Source: Drechslerella dactyloides (lineage: Eukaryota > Ascomycota > Orbiliomycetes > Orbiliales > Orbiliaceae). Taken from it: 64,000 nucleotides of DNA. The notes beneath the pieces were generated by a model that did no database searches, was not told the DNA's origin, and was given only the letters and a program-made list of their open reading frames with translations. Both the position numbers and the translations under genes were made by a program. Shown in pieces: positions 1 through 10,421 of this stretch. Location of the stretch: the NCBI GenBank assembly GCA_020064725.1, contig JAGTWJ010000017.1:2108001-2172000 (forward strand), in the 5' to 3' direction. How positions within the stretch are numbered: the first letter of the stretch is position 1; every line of letters begins with the position of its first letter.

Positions 1-1077
1 GTTGCTTCCTGCGCCGTCTTAAGCAACTCCACTACTGGGGAGATTGTCAACCCCGTCCGGTCCGCAAGGCTCACGACGAAATTCTCAAAGTCCATCAAAT
101 ATGGGCGAGTAGAGGTGATAGCCAAGATGCCCAAGGGCGACTGGCTCTTGCCCTCCATACGGCTGCTCCCCGTCAGTGAAACTTACGGCGACTGGCCTAA
201 GAGCGGTTCAGTTGATATCGTGCTGGCGAAAGGAAACCAAGCAGGTTATCCAGGAGGCGGTCGCAACATCTTCACATCAACACTCCATTGGGGTAAGTTG
301 GCAACTAGTCATGCACCTCCACCAAAAAACGCAGGCTAAGTTTTATTTTTTTCGTTACGTCCTCAGGGGTTTCTCGCACTGCCGACCGGTTCTGGAAAAC
401 GACTTTCGGGCGACGGGTACGGCGCACGGACTACACAAAAGGCTATAACACTTTCGGTCTAGAGTGGACTAAAGACTACCTCTTCACCTATCACAATGGT
501 CGCACATACTCAGTCCTCTGGATTGGTTTCTTGAAAGAATCATTATGGGAATTGGGCCAGTTCCCAAATAACGGTTCATTGCAAGCAAACCCCTGGGCGG
601 TGTCCGAGAACATGAATGCGCCATTTGATCAACCGTTTTACTTGTCGCTGAGCGTTCAGGTCGGGGCGACTAATCGTAAGTGCTCCATCTTCGTGTTGCC
701 ATTCGCACAAAAATTTATAAGTGCCGCTTAATTGCGTTTGCCGATTGGGGATGCCCGCTGACTCGCCACTTCGACGGCTTCAACCATCCATGTGCACATG
801 CAGACGCTGTTTTCCCGTATGTAACGACTCCCAATCTCCACCGAAAACCTGCTGCGTTCCCGAGGCAGTGGCTGGATGAATACTTGATGAGTACTGACTC
901 TTGAACTTTCGCGTATCTAGTGATAGTCATGAAAAGCCGTGGATTGATGCTAGTCCACACGCCGCCGCCGACTTTTGGTCGGCTGTGGACTCTTGGTACC
1001 CTACTTGGGGCGCTGGTGAGGACCGCGGAATGACTGTCCGCAATGTCAAGATGTGGCAGGAAGGAAAATGCAATTAA
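1..1077 (+). CDS. GH16-fold beta-glucanase-like protein without catalytic glutamates (5' end outside window)
   Basis: Partial gene; its start lies left of the window. Exons 1-292, 367-675, 804-816 and 921-1077 join in one open frame of 256 codons plus stop. The protein matches the laminarinase/GNBP branch of glycoside hydrolase family 16: the KYGRVEVIAKMPKGDW strand, the YGDWPKSG turn, a QPFYLSLSVQVGATN strand, and a C-terminal DFWSAVDSWYPTW...VKMWQ end. Active family members carry E-[IL]-D-[IM]-x-E after the SG of this turn. Here the segment reads SVDIVLAKGN, so both glutamates (nucleophile and acid/base) are replaced and only the aspartate remains. By family logic this is a glucan-binding rather than glucan-cleaving protein, probably secreted, but the N-terminus is not visible. 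Exon 3 is only 13 nt. Family call is firm; exon 3 rests on splice signals (GTATGT donor), phase and the restored FPDSHEKPW peptide. Confidence 0.8.
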
Positions 1078-2398
1078 CTCGCGTATTACACATATAACCA
1101 AGCTTTCGCGGCGGGTCGGGAAGCTTAGAGCTTGGGATTCGGCTAGCTAGCGGTCTCTGAAATGAAGGGTTCTGGTTTGCATGACTCGGCGTTTTTCTTC
1201 ACTGCACGATTTCATGTTGATGATACATCTGTACCTTTCGTACCTGCCCCCTCATTTTATCTCGCCTTGCATTCAAATTTCCTATACCTCATAGATCTTT
1301 TCTTTTCTCGGAGGCTACATACATTCATCTGTGGGTACCGCTTCTACCTAATTATTAGAAGGTCATCTATTTTATTGGGGTCATTCGAGTAGCATGTTTT
1401 GCGACGTCGCAATGTTTCCCCCTTCAACATACATTAATCCTATATCGCCTATTTGACATACAAATTCATACCCTGTGGTCAGCAGTTGCAGAGTAGAGAA
1501 TATTATACATTAATCTCCTAGGGTTCGAATTTATCATTTCCAAATGAAAAATCTAGCGACTTGGCCGACTGTCGGCACGGCGAAAAGTCGAGCGCCGAAT
1601 GGTGACACACGACCCATGATCACAAGATCACATAATCCCGCAGCGAGCATTTGCCATAGACAATCTTCGTTCGGCGGGTGCAGTGGCAAGCTGGGGTAGA
1701 TCTAGTGTTGCACAACCTAACAAATCCTGCATTCCACATTCTTAGAATATCTGTTTAGAGTTAGCACTGCATACTTGTTCACGGCAGTGCGACCTACAGG
1801 TCGGGTGCGCGGCACTTGCGAGACCGATCATGCCATCAACACGATTGAAGCGGGGACTACGACCGCCGACCATGACGTTATGTTCTGAGGAATACTGGTA
1901 GTGTCCATTGCATTAGAGCGAGTCTAAACCTCGACAGTATCACCATCGATGGCCATTTTCGGTCTTAGAACGAGACCTGTGCATCGCCGGTCTATATAAG
2001 TAGGTTCAATAGCCAGCTATCTTTCCATCGGATGCTCATATCCAGCAATTGCACAAGCTTCTCCATCATCGATCATCCTTGTGAATACTCTTACCAGACT
2101 TGGACGACCTTGTTGCATTTTATTGCTAGCAACGCATTCATAACGTTAGAACCCACGACAGACGGGTAGTACGGTAAATTTCGCAGTGGCCGACCCAGGC
2201 AACTTAACTTAAGTCTGGCCTCGAGACTACGACAAACGGCCAATACTTTGTCTCGTAACCAATTAACTGTCTCCGACGGCACGTCAGTTTCGACGGGTTA
2301 AAATACGGCAGCCTGATTCGCGAGACAGAATAATACTTCGCAGTTCCGAGACCCTGAATAATTTCACGGTACAACCAACTTTCAGACCGGCAAGCGTA
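1078..2398. other. Intergenic region, GH16-like gene to FAD hydroxylase
   Basis: No reading frame with coding character. It holds the 3' UTR of the GH16-like gene and the upstream region of the hydroxylase. A TATA-like octamer lies at 1993-2000, about 400 bp before the hydroxylase ATG, so any transcript started there would have a long leader. Confidence 0.5.
1993..2000 (+). promoter_or_regulatory. Possible TATA box
   Basis: The sequence TATATAAG lies in the + orientation about 400 bp before the ATG of the FAD hydroxylase. Distance from the ATG is long, so this is only a candidate core promoter element. Confidence 0.25.
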
Positions 2399-3931
2399 AT
2401 GTCATCTCCAAAACCCGTGCTAGTCGCCGGCGCAGGCCCAACGGGCCTCATGGCCGCCCTCTGGCTCTCTCACCTCAAGACACCCTTCCGCATCGTCGAC
2501 AAGCACGCCTTCGCAGTTGACACCTCGCGCGCAACGATCGTCCACGCCCGCACGCTCGAATACTATCGCATGCTCGGCCTATCCGACCGCGCCATCTCCG
2601 AGGGCCGCATCGTCGAATACCTCACGTTGTTCAGCAACTTGAAGGAGATCATGAACCGCAAATTCGGCGACATCGGCGCCGACACGTCCAAGTTCCCGTT
2701 CGTGCTAATGTACCCGCAGGACCTGAACGAGCAGCTTATGATTGGCGAGCTGGAGGGCCGCGGCGTCAAGGTTGAGCGAGAGGTCGAGGTTACGGGTCTC
2801 GTCCAGCGTGAAGACGGTGTGGCGGTGTCGTTGAAAAGTAGTGATGGTGGAGCAGAGGAATTCGACGCCTCGTACGTCCTCGGTTGCGACGGCGGGCACT
2901 CAACAGTGCGTGCGCACACGAATATCAAGAATACACCGGGTACCTACTCGCAGCGCTTCTTCGTCGCGGACGTGGAAGCCGAGGTCTCTGTCGGGTTGAG
3001 GAACGTGAACCTGTGCTTCAACGCGGAGGACTTCTGCCTGCTCTTCGCCATGCCGAACGGGCGAATCAGGCTGGCGGGATGGGCGCCGGACGAAGTCGTC
3101 GGGGAGACTTTCACGTTCGCAGATGTCGAGGAATCCGTGAAACGGAACACGGGTGCGAGTATCTCCAAGGTCCACTGGTTCTCAACGTACAACGTCCAGC
3201 ATGGCGTCGCGGAGAGCTTCAGGGACGGCAGAGTATTCATATGCGGCGATGCCGCGCACGTTCACAGTCCTGTGGGCGGACAGGGTATGAACACTGGGCT
3301 TGGGGATGCTTCCAATATCGCCTGGAAAATAGCAGCTGTTCTCGCTGGCAAGGCGTCACCGGATATCCTAGACACATACCAATCCGAGCGACGGCCCTTC
3401 GCCGAAAGGCTCGTCAGCACGACCGATAGGGCCTTCACCATCGCCACGGATAAGGGGTTGATGGGGAAGGCGTGGCGAACCATAGTAATGGGGAACGTTG
3501 TCCCCCTAATTGGCCACTTCGGTTTCATTGACACGCTCATGTTTGAGACCGTCTCGCAGGTCAGGATAGATTACACACAGAGCGCTATGAGTGACAGGAA
3601 TTATGTTGGCACTCTGTACGCGGGAGAGAGACTGCCCTGGGTCAAGTTCGAGGATGGCACGGACAACTTTGAATCCATGTCGGCCCTGAACTGGCAAATT
3701 CACGTCTATGGTGGTCTGGACGATGAAGTGAAGGATTGGGGATTGGAGAATAACATTATCGTCCAGGATTTCCCTTTCAGTGAGGATATGAAGGCAAAGC
3801 GCATCCCTAAGGGCGCTTTGATTCTGGTCCGGCCGGACGGGTATATCGGGCAGTTGTTCCATGGCTCCACAAAAGACTGCCTTCGCAAGCTTCAACTCTT
3901 CATCGATAAATGGGGAGTCGAGACATTCTAG
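2399..3931 (+). CDS. FAD-dependent aromatic hydroxylase (PheA/TfdB type)
   Basis: Intronless 510-aa protein of the FAD_binding_3 / phenol 2-monooxygenase-like class A flavoprotein family. Visible motifs: the Rossmann GAGPTG at residues 11-16, the second FAD/NAD(P)H motif YVLGCDGGHSTVR near 157, and the third FAD motif FICGDAAHVHSPVGGQGMN near 280. The C-terminal ~110 residues match the thioredoxin-like tail of this group. Such enzymes use NAD(P)H and O2 to hydroxylate phenolic or polyketide aromatics; the substrate cannot be read from sequence. No targeting signal, so probably cytosolic. Neighbours (GH16-like protein, nuclear coiled-coil protein) do not form a recognisable secondary-metabolite or catabolic cluster. 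Start chosen at the first ATG, ten residues before the GxGxxG, as usual in the family. Confidence 0.88.
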   Translation: MSSPKPVLVAGAGPTGLMAALWLSHLKTPFRIVDKHAFAVDTSRATIVHARTLEYYRMLGLSDRAISEGRIVEYLTLFSNLKEIMNRKFGDIGADTSKFPFVLMYPQDLNEQLMIGELEGRGVKVEREVEVTGLVQREDGVAVSLKSSDGGAEEFDASYVLGCDGGHSTVRAHTNIKNTPGTYSQRFFVADVEAEVSVGLRNVNLCFNAEDFCLLFAMPNGRIRLAGWAPDEVVGETFTFADVEESVKRNTGASISKVHWFSTYNVQHGVAESFRDGRVFICGDAAHVHSPVGGQGMNTGLGDASNIAWKIAAVLAGKASPDILDTYQSERRPFAERLVSTTDRAFTIATDKGLMGKAWRTIVMGNVVPLIGHFGFIDTLMFETVSQVRIDYTQSAMSDRNYVGTLYAGERLPWVKFEDGTDNFESMSALNWQIHVYGGLDDEVKDWGLENNIIVQDFPFSEDMKAKRIPKGALILVRPDGYIGQLFHGSTKDCLRKLQLFIDKWGVETF

Positions 3932-4345
3932 CTCCTATAATTCAACGTTATGAAATTCGATTACATAATTCTCTGTTTATTACCAGCATCGCAAGAATTC
4001 TATCTCCCGTTTTGTGTTTTGGACGAAGCAAGCTCAAAGCAGCTAGCAGAAGTGTTGAACGCACTAGCTCGAGATCCGTATCAACGATCACATTAACAGT
4101 TGGCGGGTCTGAAGCTGGGCAGCAAAGGCCCAAACATGTAACGCCGTCCAAGATATATAACGAAACAAACAAAAGTGATTCCTCCACCTATCTCCATGGT
4201 CGAAAACTGCAGTCTCTCTGCAAGGTATAGTTATAGTGCATGTGCCATGCTATCAACAATGAAAACAATGCGGCAGAATCAAATACCAACGATTCATAAT
4301 AATAAGGAACACAAGAAATATAAAGTCATCAGTTACCTTTCCGTT
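3932..4345. other. Convergent intergenic region
   Basis: Two genes converge here, the FAD hydroxylase on the plus strand and the coiled-coil protein on the minus strand. The region is AT-richer than its surroundings and presumably holds both 3' UTRs. No gene or repeat is seen. Confidence 0.5.
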
Positions 4346-5663
4346 CTAGCCGTCAAAAGTGGCATAAGTGTCTACAGTCTCGTCCAGTTGATGGACAGGG
4401 CGTGAATGCACATCCTTGAGCGCCTTCCCAAAATTCTTGATGACCTCTTGTGCATCGTCGATAACTCGCCCGACGACCCTAGTTTTAGCGTTAGCTACTG
4501 TAGTAGTAGTGTTTCCCTGAGAATCAGGACGAAGATCAGCATCGCTAGGCGATTCCAAGATTGCAAGAGGCCCAAGCATCTTCTCCCATATTTCCATCTT
4601 ATTTTTGGCGTATAGAATCAGCATCCTTAGATGATTGATATCTTCACCGTCCTTTCGCATGCAACGCTTGGCCTGTGCCGCGTATGCATTTGCTCTGCAA
4701 ATCTCGTCCGCCTGGCGATTGCTCTCATAGTTGCGATTGTAGAGCTGAGTTTCCAAGTGCTGGTTTTGCTTCTTGAGATACTCGAGATAGAGGAAGTTCT
4801 GCGGCACTGCCATGGGTGCGTATTCTCTGAAAGTAAGGTTAGATTAAAGTTTGAGACACAACCATAGGGTGATCAGGAAGCACCTACGCCACACTGGCAT
4901 GGTTCTGGATCGGGACAGGTTGCTGGTAGTTGTTGTTCTGTTGGATATGGGGCAGCGAGACCCTGTGGCGTATCTCTACGCCGCCAGAAGGAGTGGTGAC
5001 AGCATGGAACTGGCCTTGTGGGGGTAGCATTGCACGAGGTGGTGGGAGTGGAGCCTGGAGTTCGGCTGCCATGTCGTTTGCTGGGCGAATCTTTTTGGGA
5101 AGCGGCTCCTTGGTGGGGGAGTTGCTGACCTCCTTTCGCTTGGTTGGCTGAAGCGCAGGTGTATCAAGTGAGATGTCATTGTCTTGCTCCTGGCTGCTAG
5201 TAGCAGTGCTATCGGGAAGGATCGAGATGTTGTTCGACTGGTTGGGGCCATGCTGGACCCTCGGGGACTGACCCAAGCTCAGGGCGAACAGAGCAGGGTC
5301 GATTATGAGCCCGTCTGTTTTCTTTGCAGAGGGTGTATTTTGGGATGAACCAAGCTCCAATGCAGCCTGGGCCGTCTTCTGGGGATCATTAGGTCGGACG
5401 CGGGGAGGAAGAATGGTCGAGAACGTCTGCTTCTCAGGCAGCAGCTTGTCCTTGGGGGTTGGGACAGTGAATCCGGCTTGAGGTGGAGGGGTTGGAGAGC
5501 TGTTCTGGTTTAGAAGCCAGTCCGACTCATCTTCGAGCTGGCGGAGGGGACGTGCAATGGTGGGAGGAGGACGAGGGAGCTCGGCAGGACCAGTGCCCGT
5601 GGTATTCGGGTTCAGCTTGACGGATCCCTGGCTCGGGGTGGTAAGAGGCGCTCGGGACAGCAT
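4346..5663 (-). CDS. Nuclear coiled-coil protein of unknown function
   Basis: Two exons on the minus strand, 4888-5663 and 4346-4826, joined through a GTAGGT donor and TTTCAG acceptor to give 418 aa. I do not recognise a named family. Residues 1-250 are low-complexity and rich in Pro, Ser and Gln, with a bipartite basic cluster (KRK...PLPKKIRP, around residue 180-200) that looks like a nuclear localisation signal. Residues about 265-340 form a charged amphipathic helix beginning YLEYLKKQNQHLETQLYNRN and continuing through DEICRANAYAAQAKR, typical of a coiled coil; the last 70 residues are again polar. The architecture (disordered N-terminus, NLS, coiled coil) fits a nuclear scaffold or transcription co-factor, which is inference only. 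The splice junction falls between the disordered and the coiled-coil halves. Confidence 0.7.
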
Positions 5664-7678
5664 AGCGAAGTCTGATATGAGTATCCCTCGTGGACTTTGA
5701 GGCTTGGATACTAGGATGATGGAGGGAAACTGATGGAATCGGACGGCGATGGTGGAGGCAGGGAGACCAGAGGGGATCGTGATGATGATGATGATGGTCC
5801 ACGCACGAGGGATGGAGTGAAGTAGGGGCTCCGTCCAATATATCCGCCAATTTCACTAACGCTCCCGTCTACGTCTACACAGTCACCTGGCATCACCACC
5901 GACGACAGTTCCCCCAGCGATGTGTATCCGCCCACCGACCGACACGGCGCAACCGCAAGACATCAACGGCACCCACGATGCCTCACGACCACTGATGACG
6001 ACCTTAGGAACGGGATTGGGGAGATCTGCTGGTAGGCTCAGGCCTGTTAGCCCGACTTTAAGCTTCTCACCAAGGTTACCCGGGTACCTGTCTAGATGTC
6101 TATCCAGCCTTTGCTTCCCGTGTGGGTACGTTTGGGCTACGACGACAACGCTGCTTACATAAAGCAATATGCTAACGTTAAGTATTGTCCCCCGGCCCCA
6201 CAGTTGCGACATCTCCCTGACAAGTAATTCTAGAATCCGTGTCAACATTCGCCCAGCCAATCGGATCATACGCCATGCAATGTAAATTATCCGCCCAGAC
6301 ACAAACCACACGCTTGCTGTCGCGAAATTTGAAAACGTCGCCACGGCGTCAAGGAAAATCCTGTGTTGCTGCACGCCAAGCGATGTTGCACGTTCACGAG
6401 CCAACAGCAAGCACAGCTCGTCTCCGAACAGAGCTAGCCATAATCGATACCGAATCGACCGACGGCGCGATGCACAGGTACGCCAGCTTCCTCTTCGGGC
6501 TGCAGAAATATCTGCTTCCGGACTCACGGGATCGATATCGGCTGGGGTGCCACCACCCCGTCGTCTAGGTAGCTAGGCCAGGTAGCTAGCTCACGTAACC
6601 CGATCGATAAGCAGCGATGGATGGGATGCACATATGGACGATGGGATGGGCTATGGCAGGCAGGCAGGCATGTAACGTCGCCGATGCCTTTTACCGGCGG
6701 GCGAAAATAGCTGGACAGCTCCGGCCCAAGGATTCCGACCTGGACTCCTATGGATGCCTGCACCCAAGGCCCTCCAACAGGCTTGGGTCGCTGGCGCTCT
6801 CCAGATCAGCGCGGATGCGGATGATGTGAGGCTTACCTTGTAGGCATGTCTTGCCCAAGAGCTTGCCACGCGCCGGTCTCTGGGAGAGACTCGAGTCATC
6901 GGACCGGGGGTTGCAAATTTCGCAAAGGATTAGAAGGGGGGACATGCGACCTCGATCGGGGCAAAAGTCTTCCTGCTTGAACTCCTCATCTCATCCTGCG
7001 AGAATTCAGCCGTCGACAACAACAGCAAAGGGGTCCCCGTCGTCTTGGCTCTGCGGCTGAGGGATCAGAATGTTATGGTGGGAGATTTGTCCTCGCAGGC
7101 GACTAGTCCCCTTTCAGCCACCCTTAAATGAAAGCCCCACAAGGCCTGTCGTGAAATGGTTCCAGTCCCTGTCCGGCCGGCGAGGACCAGCAAATGGGAT
7201 GGCCTACTGAGCGACAATGCGGTGGGCAGAGACGGGTGCTGGCATCCTCTGTTCCATCAGTCCCGAAAGAATCTGGGCGACATGGGGCGCTAGTGACTGC
7301 AAACAAAAGTTGAGGTAGCCCACGGCTTTGGCTCACCCTTTCTCTCTCGGCCCCTCTGCCTTTCTTCGATCTCACAAGAGTCTCTCTTGGGCGCCAGCTG
7401 TCGATCGATCGTTTCGACGGTTTCTACCAGATCTCTCCCATCAAGACATTCACTTCTGGTGTAACCGCGGAACAAGGGAGCCTTTGGGAGAGCACTGCGT
7501 AAAGCGCATTTTCAGATCCAAGGACGCAGGAACAGACAGCAACCCTCCTCCTCTTCCCGCCCCTTTCCTCAGCCAATACCTCGAACGGCACCGATCATCT
7601 TCGAAAAGAAACCCAATCCTTCTTCACCGTATCAGAAGGTTCTACCTGACCGACAGGTAAAAAAATACATTAGCAGCC
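5664..7678. other. Divergent intergenic region of about 2 kb
   Basis: Upstream region of two divergent genes. It contains a short CAGG microsatellite around 6656-6670 and a pyrimidine-rich stretch at about 7320-7660 that is probably the leader of the surface-protein gene. A 214-codon minus-strand open frame at 5883-6527 has no recognisable domain and is not called. Confidence 0.4.
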
Positions 7679-8992
7679 ATGATTTCCCTACGACTGTGGC
7701 TGTTATCTTTGCTGTTTGTGCTGCCGTTCTACACATACTCGCTCAACCAGCGGCCGAATGAACCCGCGGAGGATGTCTTCGAGAAGCGCGACTTGGAGGA
7801 CTTGAAGGAACTGAAAGCCGAACTCCAGAAACGACAGGACATCTTTACGGATACGGACTTCCTTGCCAGTTTGAGCTCAGCGATCGATTCCGTCTCAGAC
7901 GTTTTAAGGTCCATCACGGAGAACTCGGATTTCAACATCTTCACGCAGAGTTTCGGCACCGGGTTTGATGCCTCGCTTTCGTCGCTCGTCGGTTCCCTAT
8001 CTTCGGATATTTTCGGTCCCACCAGCGCTGTCGTTAACGCGCCGACCACCAGCCCAGGTGTCACGCCTTCGGCAAGCACCCCGCAAGTGACCAGTCCACC
8101 GGCGACCAGCGCTGCCCCCGTTGGAACGCCAGGCCAGGTCATCACCGATGGAACCCGAACCGGCACCGTCGGAGACGACGGCACGACCCGATTCTGCTCC
8201 GCTTCCTCATTTCTCTGCCCCGCTGCCGTGAGCTACGGCTGCTGCAAAGACGACTGGACCTGCGGGCTCACAGCCTGCACGCCACCAGGAGCCGGAGGAG
8301 GAGGAGCGTCGGTGCCCCCCACCGCCAACATTGCTACGTTTGTGGGCTCCACCCCGACGTACGATGCGACGTTTTCGTTCACAAAGGGAGGAGATTCCGC
8401 CGAGACCAGCTCGTCGCAACCTGTCAACCAAGGCTCGAAGGGTCTTTCCGGCGCCGCAATTGGCGGCATCGTCGGCGGCGTTGTCGGCGGCATTGCCATT
8501 ATCGCAGCGGGTATCGTATGGTTCTGCCTCAGCAGGCGCAAGGTTAAACCCGTACCCCCCGCCGAGGGACCCAAGGGTACCGAGCAGTATACCGGCGGGC
8601 CGATCCCCCCGCAGCCGCAGATGGCATCGTATGCCAACGATCCGCGGTACCAGTCGCCACCGCCCCATTCCACGATGTCCGGCGGGTTCTACCAGCCGCA
8701 GCCCAACCAGCAGCCATACCCCAACCAGCAAGGCCAGCCTGGATATCCGCAGTACGGGCAGAACGTTCAGGAACTGGGCGGCGCTGCCCTGCCGTATGGC
8801 CAGAAGACCGACGGCGTAACAGGCGCGGCGCCAGCAGCACCGGTACCGCAGCCACCGCAAGGCATCTCAGAGGCACCCGCGGACTCAGCTGTGACGAGCC
8901 CGGCGTCTCCGGCGCCGCCGCCGGCCCAGGAAACGCAGGCGGGGTACGGCGGATACAAGGGGCCGAGCGGGCCCGTTTACGAACTGAGTTAA
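7679..8992 (+). CDS. Single-pass membrane surface protein, Mid2/WSC-sensor-like architecture
   Basis: Intronless, 437 aa. A signal peptide covers about residues 1-22 (hydrophobic SLRLWLLSLLFVLPFYTYS). KR pairs at about 37 and 51 are possible Kex2 sites. A Ser/Thr/Pro-rich segment follows, then a compact Cys cluster (six Cys, about 171-200, with a GCCKDDWTCGL core), a second low-complexity linker, and one transmembrane helix rich in Gly and Ile at about 257-284 followed by the stop-transfer SRRKVK. The cytoplasmic tail (about 150 aa) is rich in Pro, Gln and Tyr (YQPQPNQQPYPNQQ). This is the layout of fungal cell-wall stress sensors and related proteins with a GGIVGG-type helix. A true WSC domain is not evident, so the link to wall-integrity signalling is inference from architecture. 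Confidence 0.8.
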   Translation: MISLRLWLLSLLFVLPFYTYSLNQRPNEPAEDVFEKRDLEDLKELKAELQKRQDIFTDTDFLASLSSAIDSVSDVLRSITENSDFNIFTQSFGTGFDASLSSLVGSLSSDIFGPTSAVVNAPTTSPGVTPSASTPQVTSPPATSAAPVGTPGQVITDGTRTGTVGDDGTTRFCSASSFLCPAAVSYGCCKDDWTCGLTACTPPGAGGGGASVPPTANIATFVGSTPTYDATFSFTKGGDSAETSSSQPVNQGSKGLSGAAIGGIVGGVVGGIAIIAAGIVWFCLSRRKVKPVPPAEGPKGTEQYTGGPIPPQPQMASYANDPRYQSPPPHSTMSGGFYQPQPNQQPYPNQQGQPGYPQYGQNVQELGGAALPYGQKTDGVTGAAPAAPVPQPPQGISEAPADSAVTSPASPAPPPAQETQAGYGGYKGPSGPVYELS

Positions 8993-10421
8993 GAAGGATA
9001 AGACGGGAGGGAAATTCACGAGTTTGAGCAAATCAGAAAAAAAGATACCAAACGCACGCGACTATACATACATAATCCGCAGAAATGGGTGGAATGCGAC
9101 AGAAGTTTTCTTTCGGACACACCATTTACATTCATTTATTTCATTAACGGTAATATTCTTTTGAGAATTTCTGACGAGTTGATTGCATTTTACCAGGTTC
9201 CGGTGTGCATGTGCTTCCTACATTTCCTATTCCTGTCGGGTTTTGCAATTCCTTTGACCATACCATATCATATCATATCTTACAGGCATGCGGTTCGATT
9301 GCGGTTTGCTTTGCATCTCGTCTTACTTTTTTAGCAAGTACGTTCGATGTTTTTTTTTTCCTTTCCGGTGGAGTCGGTCACACCCTGTAACATTTTTGTA
9401 GTAGCATCATACATATTCTCCATCAATATACCATTTTATCATCTCCAATCGCACGATAACTGCCGGGTTCCTTCTGATGATATGTTTTATACTTGAAGCA
9501 AGGAGGTTTTAAATTTTCAGCTTACGGAGAGTACTATGTTATCGCGTGGAGCTCGGAGGCGAGGTGCCGGATGCAGGCGAGCTAGCAAGCTTACCCACCA
9601 ACGTGGACGTGCATGCATGTAGAAAAAGTGACAGGTGCGGTCCAATGCGAGTACGGTGCGGTTCCCGGTCACAATGTACTTTGTATCGATAAGACGGCCA
9701 ATGGAGATCTGTCGTGCGTCGTGCGCAGCCGAGACGAGACGGCGCCGTATTGGCTGGACTCAGATCTGGAGCCGTTATCCGGCTGGTCTGACCACTCTCT
9801 ATAGCTCCTGTGTGATATAGCGCACATAGAAAGCTTGAGTAGTGTATTTCTTTGTTCCTGTGAAGATATCAGTGGCGAAGATGTACCTATTATCTAATGG
9901 CCTCGTATTCGGTGTATACTAATCATTCCGACGTTTGTTGCAGTTTGGAGGTCGGGTAGCACTCACGGATAGTAGTGACAGGGATGGTGAGTTTGTGCTA
10001 CTTACAGCGCCTCAGCATTCCACAAGGATCACAACATACATCCTACTGGCCACTGGGTAGATGTAATTGAAGATCTGATGCTGTATCTCTCGATCTAATT
10101 ATCGTCGATTGACGATAGCATACCGTTACATATAGGATAGGGGGATTCGAAATGGTGCTGTTGAAGAAAAACCTTCCCGAACACGCCGGGCACCGCCACA
10201 TTGTCCGATGTGGCGCTGCCCGGAGCATAAACTGTGGCTGATTACTCAGCTAGGGAGAACCCGGAATCTCTGGTGGTTTTTTGAACACTCTTCTCGCGAC
10301 TCCCCACCAGCTCTTCCTTCCCCACCAGGTTGGTATACATTCCTCGATCTAATCCCACACTTGAGCAAACATGCTGACGCCATGCATCTTCACAGACGAG
10401 GCCGTGTAGGCTACAATTGCA
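8993..10421. other. Intergenic region, surface protein to DHCR24-like gene
   Basis: About 1.4 kb with no credible gene. A T-rich tract (9350-9362) and AT-rich 3' sequence follow the surface-protein gene. Short open frames around 9613-9820 have no domain or splice context. Confidence 0.4.

Noticed and set aside
1..4345. Secondary-metabolite or catabolic gene cluster around the FAD hydroxylase
   Set aside because: No synthase, transporter, P450 or pathway regulator accompanies it in the window.
5883..6527. 214-codon minus-strand open frame in the 5.7-7.7 kb intergenic region
   Set aside because: No domain, signal or splice context; composition (Arg, Val, Leu, Ser) is typical of chance frames in GC-balanced DNA, and a frame of this length is not very improbable over 64 kb in six frames.
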